Shown one piece after another: positions 25,026 to 33,109 of a DNA stretch of 40,726 bases. Source of the stretch: Asaia bogorensis (GTDB lineage Bacteria; Pseudomonadota; Alphaproteobacteria; SHVZ01). The DNA lies in NCBI GenBank assembly GCA_945897335.1, contig CAMDFP010000008.1, positions 1 through 40,726 of the forward strand, read 5' to 3'. The notes below the pieces were generated by a model that saw nothing but the letters and a program-made list of their open reading frames with translations, made no database searches and was not told the DNA's origin. The translations under genes and the position numbers were made by a program. Position 1 is the first letter of the stretch. Every line of letters begins with the position of its first letter.

Positions 25026-26229
25026 GATCACGCGCGACGGCGGCGACGATGTCCGGCCAGTCCGATGGAGTCGGGCAGCGATAGAGACGGGCGCCGGGAT
25101 ACCAGGGGCTGGCCCGTCCGTCGGTACCCCAGCGCCACTCCGGCAGGTCGGCGACCAGCACCCAGGTCGGCACCCCGAGCGCGCCGCCGAGATGGGCCGA
25201 CGCCGTGTCGACGGAGATCACCAGGTCGAGCTGCGACATCAGGAAGGCCGTGTCGGCGAAATCGGACTGCGGGACCCCGAGCAGCGGCGGGAGCCCGTTC
25301 TCGGGATCGAGCGACACGAAGCGGACGCCGGCGACGGCCAGCAGCGGTGCCAGCAACGGCGGTGTGAGCGAGCGCCGCCTGTCGAAGGGATGGCTGGGTC
25401 GACCCTTCCAGGTCAGGCCGACCGTGAACAGCGTCGATGGTGCCAGCTCGGGCCCGGTCGGCGGCGGCGTCAGGTAGGGCGGCACCGGAAGCCCGGCCCC
25501 GAGACGGTCCGGCATCGCCGCGGGCAACGCCATCATCGGAATCCACGCATCGAACTGCGCGGGCGACGCCTCGACGGCCACCCCGACGTCGGCGAGCGAG
25601 GCGAAGAGCCGACGCAGTGCCGGAGGCACCACGACCGTTACCTTCGCACCGCTCCGCGCCAAGAGGGGGAGGAAGCGCGCCATCTGGATCATGTCGCCGA
25701 AGCCTTCCTCGCCGACGACGAGGAGGGAGCGGCCGTTCAACGGTTCGCCTCGCCAGAGCGGCAGCGGGACGGCCGGGATGGTTCGAAGATCCACGCCGAG
25801 CGCGGCGGCACCGCTGGCGAGGTTGCCCTCGAGAAGCTCGGCGAAATGAAGCGACCGCCGCGCGGCGACGAAGCCCGGATCGAACGCCAGCGCCCGACGC
25901 GCCCAGCGGGCGGCATCGCCCGCGTTGCGGCGGCAATAGGACCAGTGGGAGGTGAGCTGCAGGAGATCCGCGCGTCCCGGCATCAGGGCGAGGGCTCGGC
26001 GCAGATGTCGCCCGGCGTATCGGTGATCGCCCGTAGCCAGGGCGCCGCTGCCGAGACTTCCGTAGACGTCCGGGTCGTCTGTGAGGATCGATGCGGCCCG
26101 CGAAAGGGCGGACCCGCTTCCGTCGGACAGGCCGATGTCGCGCCAGGACCGCCCGTCGGCCGGAGAGAGGGCGAGAATACGGCGAAGGCCTGGAGCGATG
26201 CCCGCCACGCCGGCGCCGATCTGACTCAT
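24985..26229 (-). CDS. TPR-containing GT9-like glycosyltransferase, short TPR region
   Basis: This is a 414-residue protein from ATG 26229, preceded by a strong GGAGG. The frame extends to 26277 but that ATG has no such site. Only about four TPR-like units (10-145) precede the transferase domain, the shortest in the window. Motifs: GEEGFGDMIQMARFLPL (from 173; Glu in place of the usual Gln), MALPAAMP, GLTWKGRP (271-278), VDTASAHLGGALGVPTW (340-356), EWRWG (364-368) and SPWYPGARLYR. The domain looks complete. It converges on and overlaps the GT41 gene at 23082 by 41 bp. It belongs to a minus-strand group (29187 to 24985) with a 97-residue protein, a Sel1 protein and another TPR-GT9. Confidence 0.87.
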   Translation of the reverse strand: MSQIGAGVAGIAPGLRRILALSPADGRSWRDIGLSDGSGSALSRAASILTDDPDVYGSLGSGALATGDHRYAGRHLRRALALMPGRADLLQLTSHWSYCRRNAGDAARWARRALAFDPGFVAARRSLHFAELLEGNLASGAAALGVDLRTIPAVPLPLWRGEPLNGRSLLVVGEEGFGDMIQMARFLPLLARSGAKVTVVVPPALRRLFASLADVGVAVEASPAQFDAWIPMMALPAAMPDRLGAGLPVPPYLTPPPTGPELAPSTLFTVGLTWKGRPSHPFDRRRSLTPPLLAPLLAVAGVRFVSLDPENGLPPLLGVPQSDFADTAFLMSQLDLVISVDTASAHLGGALGVPTWVLVADLPEWRWGTDGRASPWYPGARLYRCPTPSDWPDIVAAVARDLTRLASRGTGVAT

Positions 26230-26306
26230 CGGCTCCCTCCGCCCGGCACGGTTTCGTTGCCGGCGGCCGCCCGCCATCTCGGCGGGACGGCCGCTGGTTC
26301 AACCGC

Positions 26307-26600
26307 TCAGGTGATGTTGGAGATGTCGACCGGACCGTGGCGGAAGACGATCCACTTCTTGGTATCCGGCCTGAACTCGATCCCGTAAGCGGTCTTGAGG
26401 AAGATCCGGAGCGGGGGATTGCCACCACCCTCGCGCTGAGTGCGCTCGAAATCGATCAGCGGAGACAGGCTGAAGACCTTCGCCCAGGCGAGCGGCGGAT
26501 TGCCGTCCTTGTAGGTCTCCTCGTCGTTGTTCACCTGGTCGCAGAGCTGCCAGGCGTCCTCGACGTCATCCCAAGCGGTCCTGGTCTTGTTTTCCGTCAT
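26307..26600 (-). CDS. Small conserved-looking protein of unknown function
   Basis: This is a 97-residue protein from ATG 26600, preceded by GGAGAGAG. The longer frame to 26633 lacks such a site. It is hydrophilic and probably globular: TRTAWDDVEDAWQLCDQV, then a beta-rich C-terminal half (IFLKTAYGIEFRPDTKKWIVFRHG). There is no signal peptide and no membrane segment. It lies 77 bp upstream of the short TPR-GT9 gene and may be in the same transcription unit. I do not recognise the family. Confidence 0.62.
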   Translation of the reverse strand: MTENKTRTAWDDVEDAWQLCDQVNNDEETYKDGNPPLAWAKVFSLSPLIDFERTQREGGGNPPLRIFLKTAYGIEFRPDTKKWIVFRHGPVDISNIT

Positions 26601-26673
26601 CGCTCTCTCTCCGTTGCACAGTGCCCCCCGCATCTCGGCCTCGACGACGTTCGAAGCCTGATGCGCAAAGCGA

Positions 26674-27384
26674 TCACTTCTCCGTTCCAGAGACAGTCGG
26701 CTGCCACGCTGCCGCTGCCTGTTCAGCCTTCGTTCGCTCTTCGGCCGCGAGCCGCGACCTCAGAATCTCGACATTCCGTTGTGCAGCCTTAAAGCCGGAC
26801 CGGTCGGCGAGCAAGAGCCAAACATAAGCCTGCACCGGATCGGCCGGAACACCCTCGCCGTTGGCGAGGATGACGCCCAGCAGATTCTGCGCTTCCGCGT
26901 CACCGGCCTTGGCCGCAGGCGCCAGCCAGCGGCTCGCCTCGACCGTGTCCTTGGCGACGCCGCGACCCTCGAGCAGCAGGTTTGCCAGCTGGGTCATGGC
27001 GACCACGACGCCCTGGCTCGCCGACTTCCGGTACCAGGCGGCAGCCTTGCCGTAATCGGTCGCTCCGGCATCACCCCGGACATACATGAGGCCGAGGTTG
27101 TACTGAGCGTAGGCTTGGCCCTGCTCTGCCGCCCTGGTGAACAGATCGAATGCCGAGCGGAGATCCTGGGGACCGCCGATGCCGGCAATCTGAAGGCCGC
27201 CGAGAAGCGTCTGGGCGTCTCGATCTCCCGCTTCGGCGAGGGGTTTCAGGATGGGGATGGCGTCCGCGTGCCGGCCCGCAGCCAGTGCCGCTTCAGCGTC
27301 TTTGAGATCGGCGGCCATGGATGGCGGTGCGATGCTGAGGAACGCCAGAAGCGCTGCCGCGCCGAGACGGCGTGAAATAGTCAT
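26674..27384 (-). CDS. Secreted Sel1-like repeat protein
   Basis: This is a 236-residue protein from ATG 27384; a TTG nine bases upstream is possible. A Sec signal (LGAAALLAFLSIAPPSMA|AD) points to the periplasm. The mature protein is a Sel1-like solenoid of about five units, with AxxLLGxLxxxG and AQYNLGLMYVRG, AMTQLANLLLEGRG and AQNLLGVILANGEG as the clearest, followed by a charged C-terminal helix. Sel1 repeats are TPR relatives used for protein-protein contacts in envelope complexes and signalling. It is the only TPR-like protein here with an export signal. Its neighbours are TPR-GT9 genes on the same strand. The specific role is unknown. Confidence 0.82.
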   Translation of the reverse strand: MTISRRLGAAALLAFLSIAPPSMAADLKDAEAALAAGRHADAIPILKPLAEAGDRDAQTLLGGLQIAGIGGPQDLRSAFDLFTRAAEQGQAYAQYNLGLMYVRGDAGATDYGKAAAWYRKSASQGVVVAMTQLANLLLEGRGVAKDTVEASRWLAPAAKAGDAEAQNLLGVILANGEGVPADPVQAYVWLLLADRSGFKAAQRNVEILRSRLAAEERTKAEQAAAAWQPTVSGTEK

Positions 27385-27459
27385 GATCACCAAGAACCTC
27401 GATTTCGACGCGGATCTAGATATCCAGTCGGCCTTGGTGTTTCAAGGTGCGAGGCTGGG

Positions 27460-29187
27460 TTAGGGGCGACCGGCGAGCCTCTCGGCGAGGGCGGTCCGGA
27501 CCTCGCTGATCACCGGTTGCCAGGCGCCTCTCGCCGGTTGCCGGAAGAGCCGCATCGATGAGTACCAGGACGTGGTCGCGCCGGTCATTCCCCAGCGCCA
27601 ATCCGGAACCTGGGCGAGCAGGAGCCACACGGGGAATCCCAGGGCGCCGGCGAGATGGCAGGCGGCCGTGTCGACGGTGATCAGCAGGTCGAGACCGACG
27701 AGAACGCGGGCGGCCTCATACAGATCGGGCTGAAGTCGACTGAGATCGGGCAGCATCGCCTCGAGGCCGAGATCGGCGATGTCGGTCTGGCGCGGTCCGA
27801 CCTGATACGAGAACCAGGTGATGTCAGGCACATCGAACCAGGGTTGCAACTGTTCGAGGGGGATCGACCGGTCCCGGTCACGGGGGTGGCTGGAACTCCC
27901 CGCCCACACCAACCCGATCTTGAGGCGACCGCTGGCCTCGATGCGAGCCGCCTCCGGCCGGCGGAGGTAAGGCGCGGGCGGTGGAGCACCTCGGGTTCTG
28001 CCGAGTACGCGCGGGAGGCTGAGGAGAGGGACGATCAGATCATGGTCCGGGATCGCCGGCTTCGGGCTGATGGCGATGCCGGGAAAGGAGCCGCGCAGCA
28101 ACCGCGCGAGCCGCGGGTTGCAGAGCAGGGTAACGGGCTCGGGCTCGCTGGCGATAAGCGGCAGGTAGCGCACGAATTGCAAGGTGTCGCCGAGACCCTG
28201 CTCTTCATGGACCAGCAGCCGGCGGCCGGCCAGCGGCTCGCCGCTCCATCTCGGTGCCGCGCTCGGCGGCTTCTCGAACCGATCGATGTGCCAGCGCCAT
28301 TCATACTCGCCCCACGCCTCTTCGGTGCGGCCGAGCAGGAACAGCGGGGTCGCGCGATTGAAGTGCGCCTCGGCCAGATCGGGCATGAGGCGGATCGCCT
28401 CGCCGAAGGAACGCTCCGCGTCCGCAAGACGGCCGAGCCCGAGCTCGGCCCTCCCGAGATTGCTCCGAGCCATTACGGAGCCAGGGACAAGAGCGAGGGC
28501 GCGCCGAGCCCAGCGAAGCAGCTCGACCGACGAGGAGGTGCTGTCGATGACCGCCGTCAACTCGACCGCCGCGTCGCCTTGGCCCGGGTCGATCGTCATC
28601 GCGCGCCGAAGCAATCGGCCGCTCTCCTGAAGCGCGCCGCTTGCGGTGACCTGCCGCGCCAGCGCGACCATCGGGCCGGGCGCCGGGCTGCCGGCGACGG
28701 CGCGACGAAGCCAGGTGAGCCCGGCCGCCGGCCGCGCCGCACCGAAAGCCAGCGCCGCTTCGGCAAAGCCCGGCGCCAGCGCCAACGTGCGGCGAAGGGA
28801 ACGGTCGGCTCGTCCCGGTCGGGACCGTGCGAGCTCGATGCAGCCCAGACTGAACCAGGAGTCCGGAGCGTCCGGCGCGGCGGCGACCAGTGCGCGGGCG
28901 ACGGTGAACGCCGTCTCCGGCTCATCCGCCTGCAGGCTGTCGGCGAGGTTGCGCAGGGCGGGTGCCGCCATCGGTTCGAGGACAATCGAGCGGCGGAAGC
29001 CGGCGCGGGCGGCCGGCGTGTCGCCGATGACGGCCAGCGCCAGGCCGCGATTGGCCTGAGCGGGCCAGAAGTCGGGAGCCCGGACGATCAGGCGGTCATA
29101 GAGAGCGAGGGCACCGCCGATGTCGCCCGCGATCTGACGCTGGTCCGCCTCGGCCAGCAGGGCGTTGAGATCGGCTGCCGAAGTCAT
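27460..29187 (-). CDS. TPR-containing GT9-like glycosyltransferase
   Basis: This is a 575-residue protein from ATG 29187; no good Shine-Dalgarno is visible. TPR-like repeats fill 5-290, ending with AWGEYEWRWHIDRFEKP. The transferase fold shows HEEQGLGDTLQFVRYLPL (327-344), VPLLSLPRVLG (386-396), GLVWAGSSSHPRDRDRS (425-441), VDTAACHLAGALGFPVW (505-521), PDWRWG (528-533) and SWYSSMRLFRQ (540-550), all expected for an intact enzyme. It has the strongest overall similarity to the standard pattern and can serve as the reference member. It is the first gene of the minus-strand group that ends at 24985. The region upstream to 29319 is non-coding. Confidence 0.88.
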   Translation of the reverse strand: MTSAADLNALLAEADQRQIAGDIGGALALYDRLIVRAPDFWPAQANRGLALAVIGDTPAARAGFRRSIVLEPMAAPALRNLADSLQADEPETAFTVARALVAAAPDAPDSWFSLGCIELARSRPGRADRSLRRTLALAPGFAEAALAFGAARPAAGLTWLRRAVAGSPAPGPMVALARQVTASGALQESGRLLRRAMTIDPGQGDAAVELTAVIDSTSSSVELLRWARRALALVPGSVMARSNLGRAELGLGRLADAERSFGEAIRLMPDLAEAHFNRATPLFLLGRTEEAWGEYEWRWHIDRFEKPPSAAPRWSGEPLAGRRLLVHEEQGLGDTLQFVRYLPLIASEPEPVTLLCNPRLARLLRGSFPGIAISPKPAIPDHDLIVPLLSLPRVLGRTRGAPPPAPYLRRPEAARIEASGRLKIGLVWAGSSSHPRDRDRSIPLEQLQPWFDVPDITWFSYQVGPRQTDIADLGLEAMLPDLSRLQPDLYEAARVLVGLDLLITVDTAACHLAGALGFPVWLLLAQVPDWRWGMTGATTSWYSSMRLFRQPARGAWQPVISEVRTALAERLAGRP

Positions 29188-29319
29188 TCGCTGCGCCCGG
29201 TTTCAGTCTTGCTGCCCGGAAATCGCCCGGCCGCGGACTCGCTCCCGGCGGCGGTCGCTGTCGTCCATCCGCTCGGCATGGTGATTCGTTACCCCGACGT
29301 TATGCTCCGCCAGGAATAC

Positions 29320-31182
29320 TCACTCTCCAAGCCAGACCTCGATCTCGTGGCGAAGCTTTTCCGAAGGCGTGACCCGTCCGCGTTCGAGCTTGCTGAAATG
29401 ACCCTGGCGGATCCCGAGCCGCTGCGCTGCCTCCTCCTGGGAGAGGCCGAGCATCCGGCGATGGTGACGCACCCGTTCCGCCATCTCTCCCGATGGCGAT
29501 GCATCCACGAGAGACATCGGTTCGGCATCGACGGATCGGATGTAGTAGTCGCGGATCATCTGCGGCGCCTCGATGCCGATCTCGGCATCGAGCCACTGCG
29601 CGCCCCATCCATGGCGATTCAGGCCGTCGAGCGGCTTGCCGACATAGTGCCAGGTGGTGATCACGCCATCCGCCTTCATCGTCGTCAGCGCCTTCTCCAG
29701 GCGGGTCCGCGTCTTGGCCGGATAGCGCTCGTTCAGCGCCTCGCCGACGGCATCCAGCAGGGTGCGGACCGAGAAGCGCTGGGTGAACTGGCCGTTGCGC
29801 GCGTGAGCCTGCCACTGCCAGCTCGTGTAGCGCGTCAGGCGTTTCTCCCATTTGCGCCGGACCGGGTCGTATTGCAGGGCGCGCTGGAACAGGAGCCCGG
29901 TCTGACGGCCGGCGCCGAAGAGGAAGGCGGCGAAGGCCTTGCCCGGCCGGAAGATGAAGCGCTCGACATCGAGATAGCCGTCGAGGCGGACCTGGCCCAT
30001 GCGATCGGTGATGATGAAGGGCCGACTCTGCAGGGTCTTGAGCGTCGAGGAGCGCTGGCGCCGGCCATCGCCGCCGCCCTCGTAGACCCGGACCTCGCCG
30101 ATGTCGATCCAGAGATTCTGGATGTGGGAGAGCGCCTTCAGCATCTCCGCGCGCTGCTCGGGCTCGTAGCCGCCTCGTCGGCCTTGGCCGCCGCGCTTGG
30201 GCTTGAGACCGCGCATGCCCAGGATCTCGTCGACATCCGCGACCGCTGCATCGTCGGGTGCGCGAGCCTGGCTGAGATAGAGGGCGCAGAGCGCATCGAG
30301 GCCGTCGGCATCGAGATCCGAGAGCTCGCTCTGCTGGCGCCACATGGTGGTGACCCAGGCCTGCAGGCGCGATCCCGGCAGCAGCGGCTCGGAGTCCATG
30401 ACCGCGGGCCGAAGCTGCGCGTAGCCGCTGGCGCCGTTGCGCTTGAGCGACGCCGTCGGCCAGGGCGTGCCCTCGACCTTGCGGAAGGTGTTCTTGTAGA
30501 GCGCCTCGCGGATGTCGTGGAAGTGTCCCGAGGCCAGGACGATCATGGTGCCGGGCGGGATCTGCGGCAGCGCCTGCTCGGCTGCCGCCGCTTCGGGCGA
30601 GCGCAGCAGGGCCTCGAGGTAGCCCGCCGGACGGTTCGGCGGGAGCAGGAGCTCGACCAGGGCGCCGGCCGCATCCTCGGCATGGATGGAAACGAGATAA
30701 GCGAGGCGCCGAGCCAGGGTTTCGGTGCTCTCGGCCCGGTCCGCCGCCGCCCAGGCGGACACCGAGACGGCGAGCCAGCGCGCCACCTTGTCGAGAGCCG
30801 CCGGCTCGGCCAGGAAGTTTTCAGCGAGCCGGCAGGCGATGCTGAAACAGGCTTCCTTCGAGATCTTCGACGATGCCTTGGCCGGAAGCGCTTCGCTGAT
30901 CCGCCGGGCAATGACGGCCCCGATCAGCTGGGTCACCGCGTCCCGATCGCTGACAAGGCTGACGCGGATCGCGCCTGCGCGCTGTTCCTGGGTCTGTCCT
31001 TCGAGGTCCGGGTGCCTGATGGTGGCGAGGCTGTGCTCCAGGCGGCTTTCGATCGGGGATCCGAGCCAGCTCGCCCGCACGACGAAGGCCTTGTCGTCTC
31101 CGGGCTGAAGCGGGACCGCGAGTTCCGCGAGCCCCGTGAGTGGCAGGGGCAGCTGGGGAATGGGCTTGCGACGGCTGGGCAT
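29320..31182 (-). CDS. Large plasmid protein with C-terminal XRE-type HTH, candidate replication or copy-control factor
   Basis: This is a 620-residue protein from ATG 31182, with GGAGAGG four bases upstream. Residues 567-620 form a clear XRE/Cro-type helix-turn-helix (MAERVRHHRRMLGLSQEEAA, QRLGIRQGHFSKLERGRVTP). The first 560 residues belong to no family I can name with confidence. They include a basic linker (KPKRGGQGRRGG, about 330-341) and a winged-helix-like region around 470-515 (FSVRTLLDAVGEAL, LEKALTTMKADGVITTWHYV). The gene diverges from repA across the iteron region, so a role in replication, copy control or origin regulation is likely but inferred. The long plus-strand open frame over it is an antisense shadow. 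Confidence 0.7.
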   Translation of the reverse strand: MPSRRKPIPQLPLPLTGLAELAVPLQPGDDKAFVVRASWLGSPIESRLEHSLATIRHPDLEGQTQEQRAGAIRVSLVSDRDAVTQLIGAVIARRISEALPAKASSKISKEACFSIACRLAENFLAEPAALDKVARWLAVSVSAWAAADRAESTETLARRLAYLVSIHAEDAAGALVELLLPPNRPAGYLEALLRSPEAAAAEQALPQIPPGTMIVLASGHFHDIREALYKNTFRKVEGTPWPTASLKRNGASGYAQLRPAVMDSEPLLPGSRLQAWVTTMWRQQSELSDLDADGLDALCALYLSQARAPDDAAVADVDEILGMRGLKPKRGGQGRRGGYEPEQRAEMLKALSHIQNLWIDIGEVRVYEGGGDGRRQRSSTLKTLQSRPFIITDRMGQVRLDGYLDVERFIFRPGKAFAAFLFGAGRQTGLLFQRALQYDPVRRKWEKRLTRYTSWQWQAHARNGQFTQRFSVRTLLDAVGEALNERYPAKTRTRLEKALTTMKADGVITTWHYVGKPLDGLNRHGWGAQWLDAEIGIEAPQMIRDYYIRSVDAEPMSLVDASPSGEMAERVRHHRRMLGLSQEEAAQRLGIRQGHFSKLERGRVTPSEKLRHEIEVWLGE

Positions 31183-31293
31183 GACCTCTCCGATGGCCTG
31201 GAAAGCGTATCGCAGGCCGCGGCGGTATAGCTCAGTTAAGTTTCGTCTGCCGCCACTTTGCCGCCACCCGAGGGCGGAGCGGGGGTTCCCCGG

Positions 31294-31692
31294 CCACGCT
31301 GCATCTGTGATGTGTGACCGCGACGGGATGCATTAAGGTTTGGTTTTTGGGTTGTTGGCGCGGGCTTCGCGTTGCGGGGCATTATATAGTTATATCAAGT
31401 AGATGCTGTTGATTTAGTTACCTTTCGGTGCTGATCTTCGGGCTGTCGGCGTTTCCACGCTGCATCTGTGATGCATGAATATCTTTTGCTCCCTCAGGGA
31501 TGAGGGCGGGGGCGCGGGAGGCCGAGATATCCCGTTTAATCCCCGCTGTATCTGTGAGGGCGGGGGCGGGGGCGGGAGTATCCGCGCTGCATGTGTGAGG
31601 GGGTGGGGGGTGATGCACGCTGCATCTCTGAGGGATGTGCGCTGCATCGGTGATTTAGGGCGGGTGATGCACGCTGCATCGGTGAGGCAAGA
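31294..31692 (+). repeat. Seven RepA iterons, core CGCTGCATCTGTGA
   Basis: Direct copies lie at 31294-31317, 31455-31478, 31541-31564, 31582-31605, 31615-31638, 31637-31660 and 31669-31692. The first two share CCACGCTGCATCTGTGATG exactly. The others vary at the T after GCATC, e.g. GCATCGGTGA in copies 6 and 7 and GCATCTCTGA in copy 5. Start-to-start distances among the last five are 41, 33, 22 and 32 bp, mostly near whole helical turns, so bound proteins would sit on roughly one face. The unequal gaps and non-palindromic spacers rule out a CRISPR array. The adjacent RepA is the obvious binder. Confidence 0.85.
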
Positions 31693-31849
31693 CCTATAGT
31701 AAGACCTCTATCTCCTCTATCGGGGCGGGGGAGGGGGATTAGAGGTTCAGCGTGGGTTAAGGGGGATAGATCGCGCCCGGCTGAGGGCCCGTCGCGCTGT
31801 ATTCCAGGCCGCTGGTCCGATGGCGGGGTTTGCTTGGCCGAAATCGCGC

Positions 31850-31869
31850 CGATCACAGAAGCAGCGTGG
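31850..31869 (-). promoter_or_regulatory. Inverted iteron copy upstream of repA, candidate autoregulatory operator
   Basis: Read on the minus strand this is CCACGCTGCTTCTGTGATC, matching iteron 1 at all but one position over its first 18 bases. It is the only copy in the opposite orientation and the one nearest repA, about 155 bp before the start. In many iteron plasmids an inverted or half iteron pair overlaps the rep promoter and is bound by Rep dimers to repress it. Confidence 0.6.
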
Positions 31870-32023
31870 ACAAGCAAGTTTAGCGGGGACAGGCTCGTGT
31901 GCGCCGGACATCGGCCTTGGAGGGCTCCGGGGCCGCCGATAGTGTCGGTCCGTTCATCCGGCGCCCCGCCGCTTCATCGCTACACCGTCGCCCCTTCACC
32001 CTCCAGTCAGGACGATTTCGAGA

Positions 32024-33031
32024 GTGGCCGAGATACACGAGCAGCTGCTGCTGAGGGGCTTCGAGCGGATGGCGGAGGAGGCGCGCAGGCGCAACGCGTC
32101 GCGCCAGGAGCTGAAGCGCCTCGGCGCCGCGCGCTCGATCATGTCGGCCTACGAGGACGACATCTCGTACCTGCATGCGGGGTTCTGCCTGGCGGGGCTG
32201 CCGCACATGCGGCCCGAGGACGACGAGGCGCGCTGGGTCAGGTCCAACGGCAAGTTCCACTTGATCATCACCCCGGGAGCGGTGGTGACCGAGGGGCGGG
32301 TCAAGGTCGTGGGCGTGCCTTACGGGGCCAAGGCCCGCCTGATCCTGGTCTATCTGATGAGCGAGGGCGTCAAGTCGCGGAACGTGTCTCTCGGCAAGTC
32401 GATGACGGCGTGGATCCGGAGTTTGGGCATGCCGGTGACGGGGGGCCCCAGGGGCTCGATCCGGCACATCCGCGAACAGGCGCTTCGCATCTCGCGCTGC
32501 CAGTTCACCTTCCAGTGGGATGATTTCGAGGCGCAGGAGTCGCTGGTCCAGGACCAGCACCTGGTCGAGGGCGGCCTGCATCTGTGGGCGGTGGAAGAGG
32601 GCGGGATCTTCCCCAAGGAGATCACGCTGACCTCGCAGTTCTACGATCATCTGCGCGACCATGCGGTGCCGCTGGATCCGCGCGCCATCGCCTATCTCAA
32701 GGGTTCGCCCTTGTGCCTGGATGTCTATGTCTGGCTGGCGCATCGGCTGCCGCGCCTGGAGCGCCCGCTGGAGATCCCGTGGGGCGTCCTGATGCAGCAG
32801 TTCGGGGCCGCCTATCGCTCGACCGCGGCCTTCGCCTACCGGATGAAGGCGATCCTGCCGGACGTGCTGGCGGTCTATGACGGGGCCCGGGTCGAGGCCT
32901 CGGGCCGGGGTCTGGCGATCCTGCCCTCGCCGCCGGCGGTGCCGTCGAGCCGGGTCTTCCTCGGGGGATCCAAGGGATCATCGAAGGCGGCGCCGAAGCT
33001 GCGCCTGCTCGCGGGCAAGCGGCGCGCCTGA
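32024..33031 (+). CDS. repA: RepA-family plasmid replication initiator
   Basis: This is a 335-residue protein from GTG 32024; ATG at residue 16 is an alternative because the ribosome-binding site is weak. The pattern is that of plasmid RepA proteins: AGFCLAGLPHMRPEDDEARW, VGVPYGAKARLILVYLMSE, VSLGKSMTAWIRSLGMPVTG, IREQALRISRCQFTFQWDD, then LDPRAIAYLKGSPLCLDVYV and WLAHRLPRLERP. The C-terminus has winged-helix-like sequence and a basic tail. It binds iterons, melts the origin and recruits the host helicase. The seven iterons upstream fit, and the single inverted copy suggests self-repression. The gene stands alone; no repB or repC is present. Confidence 0.9.
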   Translation: MAEIHEQLLLRGFERMAEEARRRNASRQELKRLGAARSIMSAYEDDISYLHAGFCLAGLPHMRPEDDEARWVRSNGKFHLIITPGAVVTEGRVKVVGVPYGAKARLILVYLMSEGVKSRNVSLGKSMTAWIRSLGMPVTGGPRGSIRHIREQALRISRCQFTFQWDDFEAQESLVQDQHLVEGGLHLWAVEEGGIFPKEITLTSQFYDHLRDHAVPLDPRAIAYLKGSPLCLDVYVWLAHRLPRLERPLEIPWGVLMQQFGAAYRSTAAFAYRMKAILPDVLAVYDGARVEASGRGLAILPSPPAVPSSRVFLGGSKGSSKAAPKLRLLAGKRRA

Positions 33032-33032
33032 T

Positions 33033-33060
33033 CTCGATCCCGCTTGGGGTCGGGAGCGAG
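33033..33060 (+). terminator. Stem-loop after repA, possible terminator
   Basis: CTCGATCCCG (33033-33042) pairs with CGGGAGCGAG (33051-33060) apart from one mismatch, with an 8-base loop. It starts 2 bp after the repA stop. No T-tract follows, so it may need Rho or only protect the transcript end. Confidence 0.4.
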
Positions 33061-33074
33061 ACCGCAAGGCTGAT

Positions 33075-33100
33075 GCTTAAAGGACGTCCTTGAGCTAAGC
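33075..33100. promoter_or_regulatory. Nested palindrome upstream of the glycosyltransferase operon, candidate operator
   Basis: A perfect 12-bp palindrome AAGGACGTCCTT (33080-33091) is flanked by GCTTA (33075-33079) and TAAGC (33096-33100). It lies 10 bp before the start at 33110, where a repressor could control the downstream operon. It could also act as the end of the repA transcript. Confidence 0.35.
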
Positions 33101-33109
33101 CCAGGGCCG

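Larger units (their letters stand above)
31183..32023. other. Candidate plasmid origin of replication (iterons, AT-rich and G-rich segments)
   Basis: This 841-bp gene-free region lies between the XRE-domain gene and repA. It contains seven direct iterons, an AT-rich stretch at 31381-31422 that could be the unwinding element, several runs of G between iterons 2 and 7, and one inverted iteron copy close to repA. This layout is that of theta-replicating iteron plasmids controlled by a RepA-type initiator. I did not find a good DnaA box (TTATCCACA). Confidence 0.75.

Noticed and set aside
27655-31230. A 1191-codon open frame on the plus strand
   Set aside because: It is antisense to the TPR-GT9 gene at 27460 and the XRE-domain gene, both with clear families. 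Its translation is Arg/Gly/Glu-rich with no domain pattern, typical of antisense frames in G+C-rich DNA.
31217-31240. tRNA-like beginning (GGCGGTATAGCTCAGTTAAG)
   Set aside because: It resembles the 5' half of a tRNA, but no anticodon arm, T-loop (GTTCGAATC) or matching acceptor end follows within 80 bases.
31294-31692. CRISPR array
   Set aside because: Repeats are not uniformly spaced, differ in sequence, partly abut, and no cas gene is present. Iterons before repA explain them.
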